A stretch of 20,659 bases of DNA, from positions 1 to 20,659 of the IMG/VR virus record IMGVR_UViG_3300029448_000558, one strand, 5' to 3'. This stretch comes from a virus. Shown in pieces: positions 6,892 to 13,696 of this stretch. The position numbers and the translations under genes were made by a program. Position 1 is the first letter of the stretch. Every line of letters begins with the position of its first letter. Below the pieces are notes generated by a model, which saw nothing but the letters and a program-made list of their open reading frames with translations, was not told the origin of the DNA and did not search any database.

Positions 6892-9800
6892 AGACTATTC
6901 ATTAATAAAAAAAATTATTGAAGATGAAGTTGCAAATTTAGGACTAAGTGAAAACTATGTTCCTGCTTTATTAGCTAGTGCAGGTGCAGAATCAAATTTT
7001 AATCCAAATGCTAGACAAAAATTAAATCCAAATGTAGCATCAAAAAAAGCAATTGCTTTGCAACAATCTCAACAACTTAGCGAATATTTAGATTCTTCTA
7101 AAGGAGGTAAAGGATTTGGATTATTTCAATTTGATGCTGCAACAAAAAATGGTTTTTCTAAGTGGGCAAAGTCAAATGATATTAGTCCTATAGATATAAG
7201 AGGACAAGTTCAATTTGCTTTGTTAGACAGTACAGGTAAGTTACCTTCTAAATATAATAGTGGTTCTTACTTTGGTTTAGGTAATGCACAAGACCTTAAT
7301 AAAAAAATAAATGAAGCAACATCTCCTGAAGAAAGTGCTTTAATTTTTAGAAAAGAATATATAAAGCCAAAAGTTCTTAACGCTGTAGAACAAAAAAGAA
7401 TGTTAACATTTTTAAACCCACCACAAGATGTAGTTACAGAAGAAGGAAAAGGTATTGAATTAAAAAAAGCTAAAGGTGATGTATTTACAAAAAAAGAAGA
7501 TAAATTAAAAGTAATTGACGTAGAACCACAAGAACAAAAAGGTATAGTAAAAACAGCTACTGATTATTTGTTTGGAACAAAACAAAAAATTATGCAAGGA
7601 GATACATTAAATAGAATAGCAAAAGAACAAGGCATATCTGTGGATGAGTTATTAACTCTTAATCCTCAGTATAAAGATAATCCTAATTTAATTAAAACAG
7701 GAGAAAAAATTAAAATAAAAGAGGGAGCATTACCAGGATTTAACGAGGGTGGCATGACACAAGAGAAACAAATGAATATGTTTGATGAAGGAGGTTTACT
7801 TGATGAAGGTGGTTCAGTAGACCAAGAATCAGGGAATGAAGTACCTTCAGGTTCATTACGAAAGGAGGTTCGTGATGACATTCCAGCTATGTTGAGTGAA
7901 GGCGAATTTGTGTTTCCTGCTGACGTTGTTCGTTTTATTGGTTTGGAGAAACTTATGTCTTTACGTCAAGAAGCAAAAGCAGGTTTACAAAGAATGGAAG
8001 ATATGGGTCAAATGGGAAACTCGGAAGATGCTACTCTTCCTGATGATATTCCTTTTACTATTGATGATTTAGAATTGGAGGAGGAAGAACCAATGATGAG
8101 AAAAATGCAACAAGGTGGAGATGTATATAATCTACCTGAATTTCAAGGACAACAAACAGCAGGTGTTCAACCGGGAGCTGGTGCATTAGTAGGAGAGCAA
8201 CAAGGTAAAACATCTTTTGCAAAAGTTAGAACATATAGAGGACCTGATGGTGCAACACTTAATATTCCCGGAAGTATGGTAAATGGAAAGTTTGTACCTT
8301 TATATCCTATACCTGACGGATATGAGTTAGTAGGTGATTACGTAGCACCTGTTGCAGAAGATACTACCGTTCAAACAGGATTAATTGCTCCAACAACACA
8401 ACCTGATGAAGATAGAGAACGTGCTATACAAGTAAAACAAGAAGAAGAAGAGATGAGAGATAGAAGTTATGAAGGGTATGTTCAATCTATAATGCAAAAT
8501 GCTCCAGATGGATTTGACGGAACTTTTGAATCACTATTAGCTAATAGAGATAAGGCTACATTTGGTGAGACAGGTATTCCTATGCCACAGTTTTTATTTA
8601 ATGAAGAGGATATGTTAAAAGCATTTAACAGACTTAAATCTGATGTATCTCCTCCACCTTCTAAACCATCTGATGCACAAAGAACAGCTAGTAAAATTGC
8701 AGGAGAAGCAGAAATACTTACAACTCCTGGTATAGACCCAAGAGTAGACCCAAACCTTTCAATGGAAACTGATGAGACTTTTGGTTTAGGTGATGGTCTT
8801 ACAGGTCCTGCTCCAAAAGTAGGAGAAGTTGAAGAATCAGTCTTACCTCCATTAGCACCTAAAATTGAAGTACCTACTTCTAAACCTAAAGGTAGATTTA
8901 TTTCAACAGCATATACTCCATCTACAGGAGATGTTGAAATTGAAAGAGACCCTAATACAAATGAATTTTTCTTTTTAGACGAAAACAGAAATAGAAAAGG
9001 GAGTGCTTTATCACCAGCAAATAAAATGAAATTTGGTTTGTTAGATACTCAAGTAACAGAAAGAATTAAAAATCCTGATATTGAATTAACTAACGCTGGG
9101 CTTCCAAAACCTGGAGAGTTAGCAACAAAACCACGTTTTGTAAGAACACAACCTGATTACTCAACAACTTTTGATGGTGCTTTTAATACGACAAGAGGTG
9201 GTTTCTTTTTTGAGCCTGATGAGAAACAAGATAAAGTTGATGACCCAGGTATGGAAGAATTTACAGAGATACAGAGACCTTCTGTAAAACAAACACAACA
9301 AATGTTAGATGATTCAAGAAGTGCAGATATGGCTCAACAAGCTGAAGAAGAAGAAAGACAAAGATTAATACAAGTTGAAGCTGCTAGAAAAGAAGCTGAA
9401 GCAAAAGCTATACTAGCTCAAGCAGAAGCAAAAGCAGCAGCCGATAAAGCAGCGGCTGATAAGGCAGCAGCTGAAAGACAAGCTATAGAAGCTCAAGCAG
9501 AAAAAGATAGACAAGAAAGAGAAGCATCTGAAAAAGCACAAAGAGGTGCAGAAAGAATTGAGAATATTACATCTGGTGTATCAGGTGCTGAAGCAGGTTC
9601 TGTAATTAGAACAAGAGAACCTGGTGGTACAGTAAAAGCAAAAGAAGGTGGTAAGACTGTTAAAGAAGCTGTACAACAAGTAGTTAAAGAAGAAAAACAA
9701 GAAAAAGAAGATAGTGGTGGAGACGATAAAATAGTATGTACTGCTATGAACAATCAGTACGGCTTTGGTTCATTCAGACAAACAATTTGGTTAAATCAAA

Positions 9801-10051
9801 GTAAAACACTTGACAAACACTATCAAATAGGGTATCATACTATTTTTAAACCTGTTGTACGTTATATGTATGCAGATGATAAATTATCAAATAGAATAGT
9901 AAGATGGTGGGGTGAAGGTGTTGCAAGACGAAGAACTGCTGATATTTGGCTAAAGAAAAAAGGCAAGAGACATTTATTAGGTGCAGTTGAAAGAGCAATA
10001 CTAGAACCATTATGTTATATTGTAGGAAAATTAAATGGAAGAACTAATTAA
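6875..10051 (+). CDS. Multidomain virion protein: phage tail lysozyme, LysM, disordered/coiled-coil region, conserved C-terminal domain
   Basis: A 1058-residue fusion protein. Residues about 1-175 resemble the phage tail lysozyme family, with SAGAESNFNP (Glu39 a likely catalytic acid) and GFGLFQF (80-86). Residues about 239-281 form a LysM peptidoglycan-binding repeat (QGDTLNRIAKEQGISVDEL...LNP). Residues about 330-352 hold KEVRDDIPAMLSEGEFVFP, the hallmark of an uncharacterised marine phage protein family. Long acidic, Pro-rich regions follow, then an Ala/Glu/Lys-rich coiled coil (about 819-895). The last 105 residues (from VCTAMNNQYGFGSF to IVGKLNG) are a separate conserved domain I recall from other phage proteins. 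A virion enzyme that opens the cell wall during DNA entry is the likely role. The ATG at 6875 follows a purine-rich AGAAGAGGT. It overlaps both neighbours by 17 bp. Confidence 0.85.
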   Translation: MAYITEDYSLIKKIIEDEVANLGLSENYVPALLASAGAESNFNPNARQKLNPNVASKKAIALQQSQQLSEYLDSSKGGKGFGLFQFDAATKNGFSKWAKSNDISPIDIRGQVQFALLDSTGKLPSKYNSGSYFGLGNAQDLNKKINEATSPEESALIFRKEYIKPKVLNAVEQKRMLTFLNPPQDVVTEEGKGIELKKAKGDVFTKKEDKLKVIDVEPQEQKGIVKTATDYLFGTKQKIMQGDTLNRIAKEQGISVDELLTLNPQYKDNPNLIKTGEKIKIKEGALPGFNEGGMTQEKQMNMFDEGGLLDEGGSVDQESGNEVPSGSLRKEVRDDIPAMLSEGEFVFPADVVRFIGLEKLMSLRQEAKAGLQRMEDMGQMGNSEDATLPDDIPFTIDDLELEEEEPMMRKMQQGGDVYNLPEFQGQQTAGVQPGAGALVGEQQGKTSFAKVRTYRGPDGATLNIPGSMVNGKFVPLYPIPDGYELVGDYVAPVAEDTTVQTGLIAPTTQPDEDRERAIQVKQEEEEMRDRSYEGYVQSIMQNAPDGFDGTFESLLANRDKATFGETGIPMPQFLFNEEDMLKAFNRLKSDVSPPPSKPSDAQRTASKIAGEAEILTTPGIDPRVDPNLSMETDETFGLGDGLTGPAPKVGEVEESVLPPLAPKIEVPTSKPKGRFISTAYTPSTGDVEIERDPNTNEFFFLDENRNRKGSALSPANKMKFGLLDTQVTERIKNPDIELTNAGLPKPGELATKPRFVRTQPDYSTTFDGAFNTTRGGFFFEPDEKQDKVDDPGMEEFTEIQRPSVKQTQQMLDDSRSADMAQQAEEEERQRLIQVEAARKEAEAKAILAQAEAKAAADKAAADKAAAERQAIEAQAEKDRQEREASEKAQRGAERIENITSGVSGAEAGSVIRTREPGGTVKAKEGGKTVKEAVQQVVKEEKQEKEDSGGDDKIVCTAMNNQYGFGSFRQTIWLNQSKTLDKHYQIGYHTIFKPVVRYMYADDKLSNRIVRWWGEGVARRRTADIWLKKKGKRHLLGAVERAILEPLCYIVGKLNGRTN
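9810..9838 (+). promoter_or_regulatory. Candidate sigma70 promoter inside the lysozyme-fusion gene
   Basis: TTGACA (9810-9815), a 17-nt spacer, then TATCAT (9833-9838), one mismatch from the consensus -10. The -35 box is part of the 10-mer TTGACAAACA, which also occurs at the two intergenic promoter candidates (11821 and 19245). It would place a start around 9845, upstream of the small gene at 10035 and the scaffold gene at 10296. It lies within coding sequence, so chance is possible. The shared 10-mer is the main argument for it. Confidence 0.4.
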
Positions 10052-10229
10052 AATATTTGGTGAGAGATATGCATCTCTTTCAGAAGACGAGAAAGAAATA
10101 GTTAGAGGATTACAAGGAACAGCAGAAGGTAGGGTTCTATCTAAAATACTAGGACCTGACATTATGGGTTTAATAAAACTAAAGAAACCTGTACAGACTA
10201 CTGTAAGACGTGGTTTAGGTACACGATAA
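10035..10229 (+). CDS. Small conserved phage protein before the scaffold gene
   Basis: A 64-residue protein with an AGGA ribosome-binding site 7 bases before its ATG and a 17-bp overlap with the upstream gene. It is helical and charged, with LSEDEKEIVRGLQGTAEGRVLSKILGPDIM as its core and a basic C-terminal tail. I recall similar small proteins in the same place in marine phages, without a function. No membrane segment, metal site or catalytic motif is seen. It probably belongs to the head-assembly group that follows. Confidence 0.72.
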   Translation: MEELIKIFGERYASLSEDEKEIVRGLQGTAEGRVLSKILGPDIMGLIKLKKPVQTTVRRGLGTR

Positions 10230-10243
10230 CTACCTAAATTGTT

Positions 10244-10278
10244 GGCTACTCATACCCCGTGATGGCTACTCTGACCCC
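10244..10278 (+). repeat. Two-copy 20-bp tandem repeat in the scaffold leader
   Basis: GGCTACTCATACCCC (10244-10258) and GGCTACTCTGACCCC (10264-10278) repeat at a 20-bp period. The pair is flanked by TTGTTGG (10239-10245) and CCAACAA (10277-10283), which could pair as a 7-bp stem just upstream of the AAAGGAG ribosome-binding site of the scaffold gene. The 66-bp gap is otherwise featureless and is clearly more GC-rich than its surroundings. A translational control element is possible, but this is inference. Confidence 0.6.
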
Positions 10279-10295
10279 AACAAAGGAGAAAAAAC

Positions 10296-11147
10296 ATGGC
10301 TGAAGAATTAGTTATGACAAAGGAAGCAACACCTAAAAAAGTTGCATTTGCAAGTAAACCTTACTCGCAAGAAGACAAAAGAAAAAAAGAAGAAGAAGAA
10401 TTAGAAAGTTTATTAAAGGAACAACAAGAAGGCAGTAGTAACGAAGAAGAACCATCTAGTCCTGAAGAAAAAACTTTTAAGAAGAGATACTCTGATTTAA
10501 GAAGACATCAACAAAAACAATCAGAAGAACTTAGAGAAAAAATAACTGCGTTAGAAAGTCAACTATCTGATGCAACAAAAAAAGAAATGAAGTTACCTAC
10601 ATCTGAAGAAGACTTAGATGCTTGGGTTTCTAAATATCCTGATGTTGCTGCTATTGTTGAAACTATTGCAATAAAGAAAGCAAAAGAACAATCTGCTGAT
10701 ATACAAAAGAAACTAAAAGCAATTGATGAAATGAAAATTTCTGCAACTAAAGAAAAAGCTGAAGCAGAACTTTTACAAATGCATCCTGATTTTGCAGACA
10801 TTAGAGAGAGTAATGAGTTTCACGAGTGGGCAGAAGAACAACCAAAGTGGGTTCAAGATGCATTATATGAAAATGACAGTGATGCTAAGTCTGCTGCAAG
10901 AGCTATAGATTTATATAAGATAGATAATAATATTAAAAAAGATACATCTAAAAAATCAAATGATGTAGCAAAGTCTGTCTCTACAAAGAATATGAGAAGC
11001 AGACCACAAGACAAAAACAAAGGTGTTATTAAAGAGTCTGACGTTCAGAAAATGTCTGCTCAAGAATACGAAAAAAATTCTGAAGTTATAATGGAATCTA
11101 TACGTAGTGGTTCATTTATATATGATATATCTGGTTCAGCTAGATAG
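10296..11147 (+). CDS. Capsid assembly scaffolding protein
   Basis: A 283-residue, highly charged, mostly helical protein with a textbook AAAGGAG ribosome-binding site 7 bases before the ATG. The N-terminal third is Lys/Glu-rich and probably disordered. The motif FKKRYSDLRRHQQKQSEEL leads into a coiled coil (about residues 65-95), then a LPTSEEDLDAWVSKYPDVAAIVETIA segment and a HPDFADIRES...W...QP region typical of marine phage scaffolds as I recall them. The C-terminal part is basic, as expected for the region of a scaffold that binds the coat protein. It would form the inner core of the procapsid and leave before DNA packaging. Its position before the major capsid gene supports this, with the oxygenase gene lying between them. 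Confidence 0.85.
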   Translation: MAEELVMTKEATPKKVAFASKPYSQEDKRKKEEEELESLLKEQQEGSSNEEEPSSPEEKTFKKRYSDLRRHQQKQSEELREKITALESQLSDATKKEMKLPTSEEDLDAWVSKYPDVAAIVETIAIKKAKEQSADIQKKLKAIDEMKISATKEKAEAELLQMHPDFADIRESNEFHEWAEEQPKWVQDALYENDSDAKSAARAIDLYKIDNNIKKDTSKKSNDVAKSVSTKNMRSRPQDKNKGVIKESDVQKMSAQEYEKNSEVIMESIRSGSFIYDISGSAR

Positions 11148-11156
11148 GATTATATA

Positions 11157-11834
11157 ATGGCACATAACAGTAAAATATACGTTCCTAAAAAGGACGAAGA
11201 ATACATAGCACCCTTTGGTCCTGTAATGGGATACAAAAAAATGACTCCAGCTTTCTTACGAAAGATGAATGAGTTAATGGACCCTAACTTAGAAGATTGG
11301 TCTAATAATCTTGTAGGTAAAGTAAAACAAGAATTAAAGTTTACTAAAGAAATAGAAAAGTTATGGCATAATGAGTTTGCACAATTTATAGGTAAATTCC
11401 ATAACTATGTTGAGTATAGACATTCTTTCGGAACAAGTAAACTAGATATTGATAAATATAATCATGGCATACAAATAGCTTCAGGATGGTTTGTAAGACA
11501 ATTTGAGAATGAATACAATCCATTACATATTCACACAGGTGCTAGAATGTCTTGCGTTGGTTATTTGAAACTACCTAAAGGTATAGAGAAAGAGTGGGAA
11601 GAAGATTATAAAGACCACCATCCTGCAAATGGACATATACAATTTGCTCATGGAACACCTTCAGGATATAGTCAAACAAACTTTATGGTTAAACCACAAG
11701 TAGGAGATTTTTATATATTTCCTGCAGAATTATTTCATTGTGTTTATCCATTTAAGACTAAAGGAGAAAGACGTTCCTTTAGTGTGAACTTTACTTTTGT
11801 TGAAGTTCCAAAAGAAACTGTTGACAAACAGTAA
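11157..11834 (+). CDS. Putative 2-oxoglutarate/Fe(II)-dependent oxygenase
   Basis: A 225-residue protein with the sequence pattern of the double-stranded beta-helix oxygenase fold. NPLHIHTGARMSCVGYLKLP holds the first iron-binding histidine (H124, with H126 two residues on). GDFYIFPAELFHCVYPF holds the distal histidine H194. GERRSFSVNF supplies a basic residue (R205 or R206) that would hold 2-oxoglutarate. These features match the phage and marine bacterial 2OG-Fe(II) oxygenase group, which hydroxylates varied substrates. The substrate here cannot be deduced. The gene sits between scaffold and capsid genes with a 9-bp gap upstream and an AGGAT ribosome-binding site, so it would be expressed late with the head proteins. 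A capsid promoter starts within its last codons. The usual HxD is HxH here. Confidence 0.8.
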   Translation: MAHNSKIYVPKKDEEYIAPFGPVMGYKKMTPAFLRKMNELMDPNLEDWSNNLVGKVKQELKFTKEIEKLWHNEFAQFIGKFHNYVEYRHSFGTSKLDIDKYNHGIQIASGWFVRQFENEYNPLHIHTGARMSCVGYLKLPKGIEKEWEEDYKDHHPANGHIQFAHGTPSGYSQTNFMVKPQVGDFYIFPAELFHCVYPFKTKGERRSFSVNFTFVEVPKETVDKQ

Positions 11835-11858
11835 TTTATGTATATAACTATATATAAT
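11821..11858 (+). promoter_or_regulatory. Candidate sigma70 promoter for the major capsid operon
   Basis: A perfect -35 TTGACA (11821-11826) overlaps the last codons of the oxygenase gene and is part of the shared 10-mer TTGACAAACA. A -10 TATAAC lies at 11843-11848 after a 16-nt spacer. A perfect TATAAT also lies at 11853-11858 but at too long a spacing from this -35. Initiation would fall around 11855-11865, at the left arm of the stem-loop that follows, and would give the capsid gene its own strong late transcript. Confidence 0.6.
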
Positions 11859-11860
11859 AC

Positions 11861-11900
11861 TGTAAGCAAAGCCCACAGATACGTGATACCTTTGCTTACA
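11861..11900 (+). other. Perfect 11-bp stem-loop in the capsid mRNA leader
   Basis: TGTAAGCAAAG (11861-11871) is the exact reverse complement of CTTTGCTTACA (11890-11900), with an 18-nt loop that contains GATACGTGATAC. No T-run follows on either strand, so it does not look like a terminator. It lies at the predicted 5' end of the capsid transcript, where it could protect the mRNA from decay or hold a binding site. A second, weaker hairpin (TATAAG 11958-11963 with CTTATA 11973-11978) lies further down the same 231-bp gene-free leader. Confidence 0.65.
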
Positions 11901-12052
11901 AACATCAGCAAACAACAAAAAGTTTTAAAGAATACCTGGTAAACTTAGCCCATTAAGTATAAGAATGTACAGCTTATATAGTATGCACCTAACGTAAATC
12001 AGCCCTGTTATTACATTTGTATGTTCGCATCTGTAAACTATGCTTATAATAT

Positions 12053-12058
12053 AGGGAG
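12053..12058 (+). promoter_or_regulatory. Ribosome-binding site that fixes the capsid gene start
   Basis: AGGGAG lies 7 bases before the ATG at 12066. It selects this start over an in-frame ATG at 12021, which has no such site and whose extra 15 residues do not resemble capsid N-termini. Confidence 0.75.
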
Positions 12059-12065
12059 ATATAAA

Positions 12066-13124
12066 ATGGCATTTTCTACTGCGGCAGGTTATGGTAATCT
12101 ACCTAATGGAAATTTTAGCCCCATTATCTATAGCAAACAGGTGCAACTTGCATTTCGCAAGTCATCTATTTCTGAAGCAATCACTAACTCTGATTACTTT
12201 GGAGAAATTGCTAACATGGGTGATTCCGTTAAGGTTATTAAAGAACCTGAAATTACAGTTAAGGCTTATACAAGAGGTACAGCAATTACACCTCAAGACC
12301 TTGACGATGAAGAGTTCAGCCTAACAATTGACAAAGCTAATTACTTTGCATTTAAGGTTGACGATATCGAAGAAGCACATTCACACGTTAACTTTCAACA
12401 GTTAGCTAGTGATAGAGCTGCTTATAGACTATCTGACCAATTTGACCAAGACGTTCTTGGTTACTTGTCAGGTTTTAAGCAGTCATCTATACATGGTACT
12501 GCTGATACTGCAAACTCAACTGTAAATGGCTCAAAAGCTGTTTCAACTGCTGGTTCAGACGAATTATTATCATCAATGTTAATTGATGCTCTTGATTTTG
12601 GTGGGTCATCAGGTGATGCTGTTGCTATCCAACCTAGAACAGGTGGAGCTACTACTGCTGCCCCTGCTGCTGGTGATAGACACCCATTAACAGTTATTGC
12701 TCGTATGTCAAGATTACTTGACCAACAAAATGTAGATACTAACGGAAGATGGTTAGTTTTAGACCCAGTATTTATTGAGGTTTTAAAAGACGAAGACTCA
12801 AGATTATTTGATGCCGATTTCGGTGGAAGTGGTCTTCAGAATGGTTTAATTCTTAATAACCTACACGGTTTTAAAGTTTACCAATCTAACAATCTACCTG
12901 CTGTTGGAACAGGTCCTTCAAATACAGGCACAAACAGTTCAACAAACTATGGTGTGATTGTGGCAGGACATAGTTCTGCTGTAGCTACTGCTGAACAAAT
13001 CAACAAAACAGAGACTTATAGAGACCCTGATTCTTTTGCTGATATTGTTAGAGGTATGCATTTGTATGGTCGAAAGATACTTAGACCTGAAGCTCTTGTT
13101 AGAGCAAAATATCACTTAGCGTAA
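12066..13124 (+). CDS. Major capsid protein (HK97-like fold expected)
   Basis: A 352-residue capsid subunit. The start MAFSTAAGYGNLPNGNFSP, the segment YFGEIANMGDSVKVIKEPEI followed by YTRGTAITPQDL, and the motif KANYFAFKVDDIEEAHSHVN match the major capsid family I know from marine phages. The C-terminal half has the WLVLDPVFIEVLKDE and GLILNNLHGFKVYQSNNLP segments seen in HK97-fold coat proteins of this type. Codons are less AT-biased than in most of the window (more GAC, GTT, CTT), in keeping with high expression. It follows its own promoter and leader. The gap to the next gene is 13 bp with a strong AAGGAGA site. No cleavable N-terminal prohead domain is obvious. Confidence 0.92.
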   Translation: MAFSTAAGYGNLPNGNFSPIIYSKQVQLAFRKSSISEAITNSDYFGEIANMGDSVKVIKEPEITVKAYTRGTAITPQDLDDEEFSLTIDKANYFAFKVDDIEEAHSHVNFQQLASDRAAYRLSDQFDQDVLGYLSGFKQSSIHGTADTANSTVNGSKAVSTAGSDELLSSMLIDALDFGGSSGDAVAIQPRTGGATTAAPAAGDRHPLTVIARMSRLLDQQNVDTNGRWLVLDPVFIEVLKDEDSRLFDADFGGSGLQNGLILNNLHGFKVYQSNNLPAVGTGPSNTGTNSSTNYGVIVAGHSSAVATAEQINKTETYRDPDSFADIVRGMHLYGRKILRPEALVRAKYHLA

Positions 13125-13137
13125 AGGAGAATATAAT

Positions 13138-13635
13138 ATGGCATTAGGCGATAATACAACTTCTGTTGCTAGAGGTATGGGTTCTAGAGGTAGACAACCA
13201 TACTTTATTCAACATACACTAGATTTTGCTCAAGCAGTAACTGACAAGGGAACTGCTCTTGCAGCAAATGATGTTATTCCAGGATTAACTATTCCTGCGA
13301 ATACTGTTATACTTCATGCGGGATTTGAAGTTACAGAAGCCCATGCGGGTACTTCTACTGATACCGATTTTGACTTTGGCATAACAGGTGGAGACCTTGA
13401 CAACTTTGTTGATGGTTTTGACTTTGATGGTGCAAGTGTAGGTGATTATGCTCCTACTCCTGCAGCTTATGCTCCAGTTATTATTGGTGGAACTTCAGAT
13501 ACTATTGACATTGAACTTCAAGCTATGACAGGCACAACAACAGGGGGTAAACTCCGATTGTTCGCTATCTGCATGGACATTGATGACATTGGCACAATGG
13601 CTGCTGACGAAGTAGACAGAGATACATTAGCGTAA
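13138..13635 (+). CDS. Probable head decoration or minor capsid protein
   Basis: A 165-residue protein directly after the capsid gene, with a strong AAGGAGA ribosome-binding site 7 bases upstream. It is Gly/Thr/Asp-rich and predicted to be mostly beta strands. It opens with a Gly/Arg stretch (VARGMGSRGRQPYF) and has IPANTVILHAGFEV, an acidic Asp/Phe-rich middle (DFDFGITGGDLDNF) and a final LRLFAICMDIDD strand. In related phages a gene in this place often codes for a decoration or stabilising capsid protein, and co-transcription with the capsid gene before the hairpin at 13650 fits this. The assignment is from position and composition, and no family motif is certain. Confidence 0.7.
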   Translation: MALGDNTTSVARGMGSRGRQPYFIQHTLDFAQAVTDKGTALAANDVIPGLTIPANTVILHAGFEVTEAHAGTSTDTDFDFGITGGDLDNFVDGFDFDGASVGDYAPTPAAYAPVIIGGTSDTIDIELQAMTGTTTGGKLRLFAICMDIDDIGTMAADEVDRDTLA

Positions 13636-13649
13636 CTCAATTATCTACT

Positions 13650-13675
13650 AAGGGGGCAGGGCAACTTGCCCTCTT
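13650..13675 (+). terminator. GC-rich hairpin ending the capsid operon
   Basis: AAGGGGGC (13650-13657) pairs with GCCCTCTT (13668-13675), eight pairs with one G-U, around a 10-nt loop. It lies 14 bp after the decoration gene stop and stands out as the most GC-rich short stretch nearby. The downstream bases are only mildly T-rich (ACATTACATTT), so termination may be partial or factor-assisted. It would make the head transcript shorter and richer than the tail transcript. Confidence 0.5.
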
Positions 13676-13696
13676 ACATTACATTTAGGATAGGAC

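Noticed and set aside
11861-11900. Intrinsic terminator reading of the capsid leader stem-loop
   Set aside because: There is no T-run after the stem on either strand, and it lies just after a promoter rather than at the end of a unit.
11838-11942. A 34-codon open frame in the capsid leader
   Set aside because: It has no ribosome-binding site, starts within the promoter region and spans the stem-loop, so a protein is unlikely.
12021-12065. Longer version of the capsid gene starting at 12021
   Set aside because: The ATG at 12066 has a well-spaced AGGGAG site and gives the usual MAFST start, while the extension has neither.
11835-12065. tRNA gene in the capsid leader
   Set aside because: I looked for a cloverleaf and a T-loop motif and found neither. 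Only simple hairpins are present.
12091-12324. A 77-codon frame inside the capsid gene
   Set aside because: It is a Leu-rich out-of-frame shadow with no start signal, in a gene whose main frame is clearly a capsid protein.
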